Source of the DNA: Desulfobacterales bacterium
GTDB taxonomy: Bacteria; Desulfobacterota; Desulfobacteria; Desulfobacterales; SpSt-501
Length of the DNA: 29,643 bases
Assembly (NCBI GenBank): GCA_025454275.1
Contig: JALOOS010000003.1
Span: 1-29,643 of the forward strand
Direction of reading: 5' to 3'
The notes below the pieces were generated by a model. That model saw nothing but the letters and a program-made list of their open reading frames with translations. It was not told the origin of the DNA and did no database searches. This document shows positions 1 to 7,020 of the stretch, in pieces (positions within the stretch are counted from its first letter, which is position 1; every line of letters starts with the position of its first letter). The translations under genes were made by a program, and so were the position numbers.

Positions 1-330
1 GCCGCTGTTGACCGTGCCGACGATGAGGTCCACGTTCTCCTTCAGCACCAGCTCCTTGGCCATGTTGAGGCCGATGTCCACCTTGAACTTGTCGTCGCGG
101 GTGACATACTCGATCTTGCCCCCCAGGACCCCCTTCTGGTTGATCTCCTCCACGGCCATTTTAAAACCGTTGAGAGCGTCGTTGCCGAAGACGGCCGGCG
201 GCCCGCTGTAGGTGTCGACAATGCCGACCTTGATGTTGCGGGCGTCGGCAGCGGCCGGGGCGAGCCCCGCCAGGGCGCCGGCGACCAGAACCAGGAGCAG
301 ACCGACCGACAACAACCGTTCCCTTTTCAT
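1..330 (-). CDS. ABC transporter substrate-binding protein, LivK type (N-terminal part)
   Basis: Periplasmic ligand-binding subunit of a branched-chain amino-acid / amide type ABC importer. Only the first 110 codons are present; the rest lies beyond base 1. The ATG at 330-328 (read leftward) has a clear AGGGAGGA ribosome site just upstream. The N-terminus is a signal peptide: two arginines, a leucine/valine core, then an Ala-rich cleavage region ending near residue 30. The mature start reads 'IKVGIVDTYSGPPAVFG', and then 'GFKMAVEEIN', 'LGGKIEYV' and 'VDLIVGTVNSG', the usual first lobe of the periplasmic-binding-protein type I fold. The ligand cannot be told from the sequence. No permease or ATPase gene is in view; they may lie outside the window. 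It is divergent from dapL. Confidence 0.88.
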   Translation of the reverse strand, partial: MKRERLLSVGLLLVLVAGALAGLAPAAADARNIKVGIVDTYSGPPAVFGNDALNGFKMAVEEINQKGVLGGKIEYVTRDDKFKVDIGLNMAKELVLKENVDLIVGTVNSG

Positions 331-424
331 CGAAGTCCTCCCTTCCGTTGTGGGTGGTGAAGCGGCCGGCCGCAGCGGCGCGGCCGGGCGACGAGCGGGC
401 GTATGCCGCCGAAACAAGCCATTT

Positions 425-438
425 TTCCTAATAAGGAA
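425..438. promoter_or_regulatory. Short palindrome in the livK-like / dapL divergent region
   Basis: TTCCT-AATA-AGGAA is a perfect inverted repeat in the 131-bp divergent gap. It lies about 24 bases before the dapL TTG codon, and its right arm could be read as a distant ribosome site. A TTGACT box on the minus strand lies nearby at 449-454, but I could not pair it with a good -10. A role as an operator is only a guess. Confidence 0.25.
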
Positions 439-461
439 GCCCATCGAAGTCAAGAAATAAG

Positions 462-1715
462 TTGAAATTTGGCGCCGCCTCATTTAAGAGAGGCAAAATC
501 AACGAGCATTACCTGAAGCTGGAGGCCTCCTATCTCTTCTCGGACATCGCCAAACGCGTGGCGGCCTTCCAAAAGGCCCATCCGGGCAAAGAGCTCATCA
601 AGCTCGGCATCGGGGACGTGACCCGGCCCCTGCCGGAGGTCTGCATCCAGGCCTTCCACCGGGCGGTGGATGAGATGGCCCAGGCCGCCACCTTCCGGGG
701 CTACGGGCCGGAGCAGGGCTATGAGTTTCTGCGCGAGAAGATCGCGCGCCACGACTTCCAGGCGCGCGGGGCGCAGATCGGAGCCGATGAGATCTTCGTG
801 AGCGACGGGGCCAAATGCGACAACGGCAACATCCAGGAAATCTTCGCCACCGACATCACCGTGGCGATCCCCGATCCGGTCTATCCCGTCTACCTGGACA
901 CCAACGTCATGGCCGGCCGTACCGGGGCGTTCGTGAACGGCCGCTACCAGGGGGTGGTCTACCTGGACGCCACCCGCGCGAACGGCTTCGTCCCGGCCCT
1001 GCCCGGCACCCGGGCGGATCTGGTCTACCTCTGCTTCCCCAACAACCCCACCGGGGCCACGATCGGCAGGGCGCAGCTGAAGCAATGGGTGGACTACGCA
1101 CGCGAGAACCGGGCCATCCTCCTCTACGATGCGGCCTACGAGGTTTTCATCCGCGACCCGAGCCTGCCGCACACGATTTACGAGATCGAGGGGGCGCGGG
1201 AGGTGGCGATCGAGTTCCGCAGCTTCTCCAAGATGGCCGGCTTCACCGGCACCCGCTGCGCCTACTCGGTGGTGCCCAAGGCCTGCACGGCCTACACGGC
1301 GGCAGGGGAGCCTCAGCCGGTGCACGCCCTCTGGCACCGCCGCCACACGACCAAGTTCAACGGGGTCTCCTACCCCGTGCAGCGCGCGGCCGAGGCGGTG
1401 TACAGCCCCGAGGGGGGCGACCAGTGCCGCGCGCTCGCCGACTACTACCTGCGCAATGCCGCGCTGATCCGGCGCGAGGTGACGGACCTGGGCTATGAGT
1501 GCATCGGCGGGGAGAACTCCCCCTACATCTGGGTGGACACCCGGATGGATTCCTGGAAATTCTTCGACCGGCTGCTGGAGCAGGCCCACGTGGTATGCAC
1601 GCCGGGGGTGGGGTTCGGCCGCTGCGGCGCGGGCTATGTCCGCATCAGCGCGTTCAACGACCACGAGAAAGTGCAGCAGGCCCTGGAGCGCATGCGCCGC
1701 ACCTTGAAGCGATGA
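462..1715 (+). CDS. dapL: LL-diaminopimelate aminotransferase
   Basis: PLP enzyme that converts tetrahydrodipicolinate directly to LL-2,6-diaminopimelate, short-cutting the succinylase and acetylase routes to lysine and peptidoglycan. It is 417 aa, about the usual length (about 410). Diagnostic stretches are 'KINEHYLKLEASYLF' at 12-26, 'KLGIGDVTRPLP' at 47-58, 'SDGAKCDNGNIQ' at 114-125, 'CFPNNPTGAT' at 191-200 and the Schiff-base lysine K257 in 'SFSKMAGFTGTRCAY'. The start is awkward: an in-frame stop at 432-434 leaves TTG at 462 as the only usual start codon. It adds about 10 residues before the conserved KINE motif and has no close ribosome site. See the finding on the start. It is convergent with the HU gene. 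Confidence 0.95.
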   Translation: MKFGAASFKRGKINEHYLKLEASYLFSDIAKRVAAFQKAHPGKELIKLGIGDVTRPLPEVCIQAFHRAVDEMAQAATFRGYGPEQGYEFLREKIARHDFQARGAQIGADEIFVSDGAKCDNGNIQEIFATDITVAIPDPVYPVYLDTNVMAGRTGAFVNGRYQGVVYLDATRANGFVPALPGTRADLVYLCFPNNPTGATIGRAQLKQWVDYARENRAILLYDAAYEVFIRDPSLPHTIYEIEGAREVAIEFRSFSKMAGFTGTRCAYSVVPKACTAYTAAGEPQPVHALWHRRHTTKFNGVSYPVQRAAEAVYSPEGGDQCRALADYYLRNAALIRREVTDLGYECIGGENSPYIWVDTRMDSWKFFDRLLEQAHVVCTPGVGFGRCGAGYVRISAFNDHEKVQQALERMRRTLKR

Positions 1716-1763
1716 GACCGGCGCAGGGTATCTGCCGCGCCCGGCCGGGAATGTCCACATACG

Positions 1764-1795
1764 AAGGGCGGTTGCCGCAACGGCAAACCGCCCTT
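1764..1795. terminator. Hairpin between dapL and HU gene
   Basis: Inverted repeat AAGGGCGGTTGCC - GCAAC - GGCAAACCGCCCTT with one bulged base, sitting 49 bases after the dapL stop and 22 bases after the HU stop. It fits a shared terminator for two convergent genes. Neither side has a real T-run (AGTAT on the plus side), so it may work poorly as an intrinsic terminator or may only protect 3' ends. Confidence 0.6.
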
Positions 1796-1816
1796 AGTAT
1801 CTACCTGTCGGCAGGA

Positions 1817-2089
1817 TCAGATGGCATCCTTGAATTTCTTGCCGGCCTTGAACTTGACGACGGTCGCCGCCTTGATCTTGATCTCGGCGCCGGTCTGAGG
1901 GTTGCGGCCCGTGCGGGCCTTGCGCCGCCCCTTGGAGAAGGTGCCGAACCCGACCAGGGTGACCTTGCCCTCTTTTTTCTTGAGGCCCTTGACGATCCCG
2001 TCGATAAAGGAATCCAGGGCCGCACCGGCGGCGCTTTTGGAAATGCCGGCGTCCTTCGCCATGGCCTCGATTAAATCCGCTTTCGTCAT
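1817..2089 (-). CDS. hup: HU family DNA-binding protein
   Basis: Small nucleoid protein that binds and bends DNA as a dimer. It is 90 aa, exactly the family size. The N-terminal helices read 'MTKADLIEAMAKDAGISKSA'. The beta-arm contains the invariant 'GFGTFSKGRRKARTGRNPQTG' region with the tip 'GRNPQTG' whose proline intercalates into DNA, followed by 'IKIKAATVVKFKAGKKFKDAI'. The ATG at 2089 has an excellent AAGGAGGT ribosome site (2101-2094). A single gene with its own promoter. HU and IHF subunits look alike; the all-lysine C-terminal part and the lack of IHF-type features favour HU. Confidence 0.96.
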   Translation of the reverse strand: MTKADLIEAMAKDAGISKSAAGAALDSFIDGIVKGLKKKEGKVTLVGFGTFSKGRRKARTGRNPQTGAEIKIKAATVVKFKAGKKFKDAI

Positions 2090-2112
2090 TGTGACCTCCT
2101 TGTATCGGTGAT

Positions 2113-2126
2113 GGGGGGTGCCCCCC
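2113..2126 (-). promoter_or_regulatory. GC-only palindrome in the HU 5' leader
   Basis: GGGGGG-CA-CCCCCC on the minus strand. In the HU transcript it could fold as a 5-bp all-GC stem with a four-base loop, about a dozen bases upstream of the ribosome site. It could be a small translational or stability element, or a chance sequence in a GC-rich genome. Confidence 0.25.
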
Positions 2127-2148
2127 GTGCGGTGACGAGTGATAAGCG

Positions 2149-2175
2149 AATATAGAGAACCCGTGCCATTGTCAA
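2149..2175 (-). promoter_or_regulatory. Sigma-70 type promoter for the HU gene
   Basis: Minus strand TTGACA (2175-2170) and TATATT (2154-2149) with a short 15-base spacer. Both boxes are near-consensus and stand out from the GC-rich surroundings. The implied start near 2142 gives a leader of about 50 bases. It occupies the region upstream of the MlaC-like ATG, which argues against the longer GTG start of that gene. Confidence 0.55.
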
Positions 2176-2180
2176 TAGGA

Positions 2181-2804
2181 ATGTTGCAGCGAGCGTACCG
2201 TATCGTCCGCTGGGCGGTCGTCGTCTTGGTTCTTCTTTATGCCGCGGCCGCACGGCCCGCTGCGGCCGGCGCCCTGGAGGAACCGGCCGAAGCATCCCGT
2301 AACAGCATCGCCGCCGCGATCCGCATCTTGAAGGACCCGGCTTATCAGGGGGCGGATCAGAAGCGCCTCCAACGGGAGCGGCTGTTTGCGGAGCTCACGC
2401 AATGGTTCGATTTCGCCGAGTTCTCCAAACGGGTGCTGGCGGATAAATGGAAATCCTTCACCCCGCGGGAACAGGCGGAGTTTGTTGATGCCTTTGCACG
2501 CTTTCTGGGAATGTACTACCTGGGCGAGCTCCAGAAACGCTACACCGATGAGCGCGTCCGGATCGAATCCCAGGAGATCATCAGCCCCGCGCGGGCCCGG
2601 GTGAGTGCGACCCTGGTGTGGATGGAACGGGCCATCCCCGTCGAGATCCGCAAGCTCAAGTCCCGGGGGCGCTGGCGGGCCTACGACCTGAGCGTTTTCG
2701 GCATCAGCGCGGTGCAGATCTACCGGGCCCAGCTGGCCGACATCCTGCGCACCCGCTCCCCGGCCGACGTGATCGCACTCGTCAGATCCCGCACCGAGGA
2801 ATAA
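2181..2804 (+). CDS. MlaC / Ttg2D family phospholipid-transport protein
   Basis: Periplasmic lipid carrier of the Mla type, which moves phospholipid between outer- and inner-membrane complexes. With the ATG at 2181 it has 207 aa, a normal length. It starts with a classic signal peptide (Arg-containing N-region, then 'AVVVLVLLYAAAARPAAAG'). Family marks are 'RERLFAELTQWFDFAEFSKRVL' (shortened here: FDFAEFSKRVL), 'WKSFTPREQAEFVDAF', 'LGELQKRYTDE' and, near the end, 'WRAYDLSVFGISAVQIYR', the strand-turn-strand typical of the family (usually 'YDV.ieGvSlv.nYR'). A GTG at 2139 would add 14 residues but overlaps the HU promoter. No mlaBDEF or mlaA partner is nearby, so it is an orphan here. It is convergent with the next gene, 8 bases apart. 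Confidence 0.85.
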   Translation: MLQRAYRIVRWAVVVLVLLYAAAARPAAAGALEEPAEASRNSIAAAIRILKDPAYQGADQKRLQRERLFAELTQWFDFAEFSKRVLADKWKSFTPREQAEFVDAFARFLGMYYLGELQKRYTDERVRIESQEIISPARARVSATLVWMERAIPVEIRKLKSRGRWRAYDLSVFGISAVQIYRAQLADILRTRSPADVIALVRSRTEE

Positions 2805-2812
2805 GATCCCGC

Positions 2813-3349
2813 CTAGTCCCCGAGCCGGGTTTTAAACGCATCGATCGCCTCGCGCAGCATGCGCCGGATGAACACCTCTTTGTCGCCGGCGGTAAGGCGT
2901 GAAAATTCGGCAAACGCGGGATGGGCCGCGTTCAACTGCGGCGGGACCGCGCGGGCATGCTGCTTGGCGGCATCGAAGGCCCGCACCATCTCGATCAGGC
3001 CGAGCTCCCGCCCCCGGAACTCCCGGAGCCACCCCAGGCGGTGCATCATTTCAAAGCGGACCTGATCGGCGAGCAGGAGGTGGATATCCACCACCCGCAT
3101 CTGCTCCTCGTTGGCGAGGTAGTAAAACTTGGCCCCCGGCCCCAGATCGAGCGTGCCCATGATGAACTCGTAGAAGGCGAGCGAGCTGTTCTCCCCGGGC
3201 TGCGCCAGGAAAAAAAGCGTGCGGTCGGAGAGGTCGCACACCCGGGTGGCGACACCGTAGGTTTCGCCGAACCGCCGGCACCAGGCGCCGTAGCTTTTCT
3301 GCTCGATGCTCCGGTCACGGAAGGATTTCAGGTCCACGATCTTGGACAT
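2813..3349 (-). CDS. Conserved-looking hypothetical protein downstream of tatC
   Basis: 178 aa, function not recognised. The ATG at 3349 has a good GAGG site 5 bases away. It overlaps the last 35 bases of tatC, so translation is probably coupled. There is no signal peptide or membrane segment, so it is likely cytoplasmic. It begins with a charged stretch ('MSKIVDLKSFRDR'), then a mixed alpha/beta part ('LSDRTLFFLAQPGENSSLAFYE', 'KFYYLANEEQMRVVDIHLLL') and an all-helical second half ending in an amphipathic helix. Codon use and GC match its neighbours. The operon position suggests a link with TatC or membrane assembly, but nothing in the sequence proves it. Confidence 0.8.
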   Translation of the reverse strand: MSKIVDLKSFRDRSIEQKSYGAWCRRFGETYGVATRVCDLSDRTLFFLAQPGENSSLAFYEFIMGTLDLGPGAKFYYLANEEQMRVVDIHLLLADQVRFEMMHRLGWLREFRGRELGLIEMVRAFDAAKQHARAVPPQLNAAHPAFAEFSRLTAGDKEVFIRRMLREAIDAFKTRLGD

Positions 3350-4124
3350 GATCGCCTCGCTCGTTCCGCCCCAGGCGCATTCCGATCAACCCCAGTTCGA
3401 AGAGCATATAGAGCGGCACGGCCATCAGGGCGAGATTGAACGCATCCGGCGTGGGGGTCAGCACGGCGGCGATGATGGTGATGGCGAGAAGGGCGTAGCG
3501 CCGGTTGCGCGCGAGCGCCTGGTAGCCGACCAGCCCCAGGCGGCCGGCCAGGATCATGGCAAGCGGCAGCTCGAAAATGATCCCGAACCCGAAGAGAAAC
3601 AACAGGCAGAAAGCGGCAAATTTGCGCACCGAGATGATGGCCTCGATGTGCGGTCCCTGGAACTCGAGCAGGAACCCGACCCCGTAGGGCAGGGAGATGT
3701 TCAGGCAGAAGATCACGCCGGCGTAGAAAAGGAGCACCGAGGCCAGCCAGAAGCCCCGCACCATGCGGTGGGTCAGCGCCGGAAACAAGGGCTGCACCCC
3801 GGAAAGGACGGCGTAGAGAATGTAGGGCATGCTCACGAAGATGCCGAAGGCGAGGGCGATGTTCAGAAATGTGAAGAAGGTTTCCGGGATGCCGTAGGCC
3901 GCCAGGGTGACCCCGGTCCGCTGCTGCAGGTATCTCAGCATCGGCTCGGCCAGGAAAAAGCCGGCGACGGCGGAGACGAGCACGACCGCCCCGATCCGGA
4001 TGAAGGAGCGGCGCAGGGCCGCCAGGGTCCGATAGACCTTGTCCGTCGGATCGGATGCCGCGCTCGGGGGATCGCCGCCGGCCGGTGGGATGCGATGGTT
4101 GTCCAGGGCGGAGGTGCCCGTCAT
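3315..4124 (-). CDS. tatC: TatC-family twin-arginine translocase subunit, divergent
   Basis: Six-span membrane protein that in the standard Tat system recognises twin-arginine signal peptides and recruits TatA/B. From ATG 4124 (AAGGAG 10 bases upstream) it has 269 aa. An upstream extension to 4355 would run inside comM and is not credible. Family marks: 'FFTFLNIALAFGIFVSMPYILY' core region at 83-104, 'LLFYAGVIF' at 131-139, 'FELPLAM' at 184-190 and 'LTPTPDAFNLALMAVPLYMLFE' area at 222-243. Oddities: the 'HLxELR' motif before helix 1 reads T-L-A-A-L-R (33-38), and the loop glutamate is T118. Both signal-peptide-binding glutamates therefore seem to be missing. No tatA or tatB is adjacent. It lies 37 bases after comM. 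Confidence 0.9.
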   Translation of the reverse strand: MTGTSALDNHRIPPAGGDPPSAASDPTDKVYRTLAALRRSFIRIGAVVLVSAVAGFFLAEPMLRYLQQRTGVTLAAYGIPETFFTFLNIALAFGIFVSMPYILYAVLSGVQPLFPALTHRMVRGFWLASVLLFYAGVIFCLNISLPYGVGFLLEFQGPHIEAIISVRKFAAFCLLFLFGFGIIFELPLAMILAGRLGLVGYQALARNRRYALLAITIIAAVLTPTPDAFNLALMAVPLYMLFELGLIGMRLGRNERGDHVQDRGPEILP

Positions 4125-4161
4125 GACCCGGTTGCTCCTTCTGTCGCAGGGAGGGCGGCGG

Positions 4162-5700
4162 TCAATGGGCCGTGCGGCCGCCCCGATCCAGGCTGCGGTA
4201 CTGGATCGCCTCGGAGATATGCGCCACGCCGATGTCGGCCGCGCCCGCCAGATCCGCGATCGTGCGGGCGATCTTGAGCAGGCGATTGAAGGCCCGGGCG
4301 GAGAGCCCGAGCCGGTCGATGGCCGTCTCGAGCAGGCGCCGCGAGGCCTCGTCAATGGCGCAGAAGCTGCGAATGTGCCGGCTGCTCATCTGGGCGTTGC
4401 AGAAAATCCGGGCGCGCGCAAACCGCGCGGCCTGAAGACCCCGGGCGGCCATCACCCGGGCGCGGATGACGGAGGAGGTCTCGGCGGCGGCATCCTCCAC
4501 CAGCTCCCGGTAAGGAACGGCCGGGACGTCCACGTGGATGTCGATCCGATCGAGCAGCGGGCCCGAGATCCGCGCGCGGTAGCGGTGGATCAGCGCCGCG
4601 GTGCAGCGGCAGGGATGCGTCCGGTCCCCGTAGTAACCGCAGGGGCATGGATTCATTGCCGCCACCAGCATGAAGCTCGCCGGGTAGGTCAGGGCGGAGG
4701 CGGCGCGGGAGATGGTCACCCGCCGGTCTTCAAGCGGCTGCCGCAGCACTTCCAGCACGTGTTTCTTGAACTCGGGCAGCTCGTCCAGGAACAACACCCC
4801 GTGGTGCGCCAAGCTCACCTCGCCGGGCCGCGGGAGATGGCCCCCGCCGATCAGGCCCGCATCCGAAATCGTATGGTGCGGGGAGCGAAACGGGCGTCGG
4901 GTGATCAGCGCCCGGCCCTCCGGCAGCAGGCCGACGACGCTGAAGACCTTGGTCGTCTCGATGGCCTCCTCGAAGGTGAGCGGGGGCAGAATGGTCGGCA
5001 GCCGTTTCGCCAGCATGGTCTTGCCGGAGCCGGGGGGGCCGATCATGATGAGGTTGTGGCCGCCGGCGGCCGCGATTTCCAGCGCCCGCTTGGCATGCGC
5101 CTGCCCGCACACGTCGGCATAATCCGCATCGAAGCCGCCCTCTTTCTCGAAGAGCCCGGCAAGATCCGACCGCTGCGGTTCGATGGCCACATCGCCCCGC
5201 AGGAACCCCACCACCTGGGAGAGGCTCTGCACCGGCAGCACCTTGATGTCACGGACGACCGCGGCCTCTGCGCCGTTTTCCTGCGGGACGATGATCGCCG
5301 GGTGGCCGGCCCGGCGCGCCGCCATGGCCATGGGCAGGGAGCCCCGCACCGGCTTCACCCGGCCGTCCAGCGACAGCTCGCCCAGCACCAGGTAAGGTGC
5401 GATCCGCTCGGGGGGCACGCAGCCGGTGGCGGCGAGGATCCCCAGGGCGATGGGCAGGTCGAACCCGGTGCCCTCCTTCTTGATGTCGGCCGGGGCCAGG
5501 TTGACGGTGATCCGGTCGTCCGGAAAGCGATAGCCGGAATTGCTGATGGCCGATTTTACCCGCTCCTTGCTCTCTTTGACGGACGCCTCGGGCAGGCCGA
5601 CGGTGGAAAAACTGGGCAACCCCGAGCTGATGTCGACCTCCACCTCCACCCGGTACGCATCAATCCCCAGGACCGCGCTGCTCAGTACCTTGGCAAGCAC
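4162..5700 (-). CDS. comM: ComM/YifB family Mg-chelatase-like AAA+ ATPase
   Basis: ATPase of the YifB/ComM family. In naturally transformable bacteria ComM is a hexameric helicase that drives branch migration of incoming DNA, but the gene is widespread in others too. It is 512 aa, full length. Residues about 20-125 form the Lon-protease-like N-domain ('VKESKERVKSAI', 'NLAPADIKKEG'). Walker A is 'GPPGSGKT' at 221-228, Walker B 'VLFLDELPEF', and there is a cysteine-rich loop 'CPCGYYGDRTHPCRC' typical of the family. The C-terminal region carries the helical lid ('SARAFNRLLKIARTIADL'). It starts at GTG 5700 with GGGAGG 6 bases upstream. First gene of a comM-tatC-unknown operon. Confidence 0.96.
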   Translation of the reverse strand: MLAKVLSSAVLGIDAYRVEVEVDISSGLPSFSTVGLPEASVKESKERVKSAISNSGYRFPDDRITVNLAPADIKKEGTGFDLPIALGILAATGCVPPERIAPYLVLGELSLDGRVKPVRGSLPMAMAARRAGHPAIIVPQENGAEAAVVRDIKVLPVQSLSQVVGFLRGDVAIEPQRSDLAGLFEKEGGFDADYADVCGQAHAKRALEIAAAGGHNLIMIGPPGSGKTMLAKRLPTILPPLTFEEAIETTKVFSVVGLLPEGRALITRRPFRSPHHTISDAGLIGGGHLPRPGEVSLAHHGVLFLDELPEFKKHVLEVLRQPLEDRRVTISRAASALTYPASFMLVAAMNPCPCGYYGDRTHPCRCTAALIHRYRARISGPLLDRIDIHVDVPAVPYRELVEDAAAETSSVIRARVMAARGLQAARFARARIFCNAQMSSRHIRSFCAIDEASRRLLETAIDRLGLSARAFNRLLKIARTIADLAGAADIGVAHISEAIQYRSLDRGGRTAH

Positions 5701-5757
5701 AAGGGCCTCCCTGAAAATTCCCGCAACGCACGCCGCTGCCGACCGGCACGGCGCCGG

Positions 5758-5786
5758 ATCATAGCAGAAGCCTCCAGCCCCGGCAA
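5758..5786 (-). promoter_or_regulatory. Promoter for the comM operon
   Basis: Minus strand TTGCCG (5786-5781), an exact 17-base spacer, and TATGAT (5763-5758) preceded by TGC, giving an extended -10. It is the best sigma-70 candidate in this divergent gap and gives a leader of roughly 50 bases to the comM GTG. Confidence 0.6.
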
Positions 5787-5806
5787 TCCCCGCCGGTCCG
5801 CCCCGT

Positions 5807-5835
5807 TTGCATTATCACGCCCGATCGGATAAAAG
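5807..5835 (+). promoter_or_regulatory. Possible promoter for the DUF4390-rsmD-coaD-lysR run
   Basis: TTGCAT (5807-5812), a 17-base spacer, then TAAAAG (5830-5835), upstream of the DUF4390 gene. Spacing is ideal but both boxes depart from consensus. It lies back to back with the comM promoter. Confidence 0.4.
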
Positions 5836-5882
5836 AATCCTGTTCCGTCACCTTCACGGTGAAGAGAGGTGGTTCGACCGCA

Positions 5883-6452
5883 ATGCCCGCCCCTGTGATG
5901 TTCAGACTCGCCGGCACCCTGTTCATGTGTCTTCTCCTGATGGCCCCCCCTGCAGCGGATGCATCGCCGGCAGCGCTGAGGGACCTCACGGTGGCGATCA
6001 GCCCCGATGCGCTGCTTCTGCACGGCCAGGTGCAGGGCGCCTTCACCGACGAGCTGCGCCAGAGCATCCTGGCCGGCACCCCCACCCTCTTTCTGTTCCG
6101 CATCGTGTTCAAGCAGGTCAAGGGCCTGTGGCCGGATGAAACGTTGGCGGACATTGAAATCGCCCAGACGATCCGCTACGACGACAGCCGCAGGGAGTTT
6201 GTTGTCCGGCGCTCTTACGAGAGCGAGCCCAGGGTCACCCGCTCCTTCGAGGAGGCCCAGGCCTGGGTGAGCCGTATCGACGGGGTCAAAATCACGCCCT
6301 TGGACCGAATCAGCCGGGGGCTCGAGTATCAGCTGAGAGTCAAGGCGGTGGCGGGCAAACGCGGCCTGCCTTTAGGGCTCCACCACGCGCTTTTTTTCAT
6401 GTCTTTCTGGCGGATCGAAACAGACTGGGTCATCATCGATTTCATCTTTTAA
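5883..6452 (+). CDS. DUF4390 domain-containing exported protein
   Basis: Secreted protein of unknown function in the DUF4390 family. From ATG 5883 it has 189 aa with a signal peptide ('MFRLAGTLFMCLLLMAPPA') followed by a beta-rich domain. Recognisable family stretches are 'DLTVAISPDALLLHGQVQGAF', the charged 'QTIRYDDSRREFVVRR' and the end 'FFMSFWRIETDWVIIDFIF'. A GTG at 5859 would add 8 residues; the AGAGAGGTGG ribosome site lies between the two starts and so favours the ATG. It is the first gene of a rightward run; rsmD follows after 2 bases. In other bacteria I recall DUF4390 genes beside NtrY-type kinases, but that is not the case here. Confidence 0.82.
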   Translation: MPAPVMFRLAGTLFMCLLLMAPPAADASPAALRDLTVAISPDALLLHGQVQGAFTDELRQSILAGTPTLFLFRIVFKQVKGLWPDETLADIEIAQTIRYDDSRREFVVRRSYESEPRVTRSFEEAQAWVSRIDGVKITPLDRISRGLEYQLRVKAVAGKRGLPLGLHHALFFMSFWRIETDWVIIDFIF

Positions 6453-6454
6453 GC

Positions 6455-7015
6455 ATGGGGCTGCGAATCATCGCCGGGGAATTGCGGGGACGCCGGCTGG
6501 CCGCCGTGCCGGGTCTCAGCACGCGGCCCACGGCCGACCGCACCCGCGAGTCGATCTTCAACATTCTGGGAGAGACCGTGCGCGGTGCGCAGGTACTCGA
6601 CCTGTTCGCAGGGACCGGCGCCTATGGGATCGAGGCGCTCAGCCGCGGCGCCGCCACGGCCGTCTTTGTCGACATCGCCGGGCCGGCGCTGAAAGTGCTG
6701 GCTGCCAATCTCGCCGCCTGCCGTCTGGAAGCACGCGCCCGGGTGATCCGCTGGGATGCCGGCCGGGATTTGAACTGCCTGCGGAGCGGCGCAGCGCTCT
6801 TTCAGCTGGTCTTTATTGACCCGCCCTATCATGCGGGGCTGGTGGCACCCGCCCTCCGGAATTTGGAGAGCGCACGGTGCCTCGCACCCGGTGCGCGGAT
6901 CGTGGTGGAACAAGCGGGTGATGCGCCGCTCATCGCCGCAGCCGCGTTTGCCCTCCGGGATGAGCGCCGCTACGGCAGGACCCGGGTCTCGTTTCTGGTG
7001 TGGGGCGCATCCTGA
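6455..7015 (+). CDS. rsmD: 16S rRNA (guanine-966 N2)-methyltransferase
   Basis: Methylates G966 (E. coli numbering) of 16S rRNA in the small ribosomal subunit, using S-adenosylmethionine. It is 186 aa, the normal length. The N-terminal motif 'RIIAGELRGRRL' and 'RPTADRTRESIFNIL' are RsmD signatures. SAM motif I is 'DLFAGTGAYGIEALSRGA' from 49, and the catalytic 'DPPY' is at 122-125. The start is ATG 6455, two bases after the DUF4390 stop, so translation is likely coupled. rsmD followed by coaD is a common bacterial gene order and supports both calls. Confidence 0.96.
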   Translation: MGLRIIAGELRGRRLAAVPGLSTRPTADRTRESIFNILGETVRGAQVLDLFAGTGAYGIEALSRGAATAVFVDIAGPALKVLAANLAACRLEARARVIRWDAGRDLNCLRSGAALFQLVFIDPPYHAGLVAPALRNLESARCLAPGARIVVEQAGDAPLIAAAAFALRDERRYGRTRVSFLVWGAS

Positions 7016-7020
7016 TGGGT

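Noticed and set aside
480..1760. 426-aa leftward open frame opposite dapL
   Set aside because: High-GC shadow of dapL. Composition is rich in Val/Gly/Arg/His with no recognisable domain, and dapL motifs on the other strand are unambiguous.
4125..4355. 77-residue N-terminal extension of TatC
   Set aside because: Runs within comM, Arg/Ser/Pro-rich; ATG 4124 has its own AAGGAG site.
4039..5832. 597-aa rightward open frame opposite comM
   Set aside because: Antisense shadow. The comM frame has intact Walker motifs, a ribosome site and a promoter; this one has no family features.
5872..5881. GGTTCGACCG resembling a tRNA T-loop
   Set aside because: No matching acceptor, D or anticodon stems around it; it lies at the start of the DUF4390 gene.
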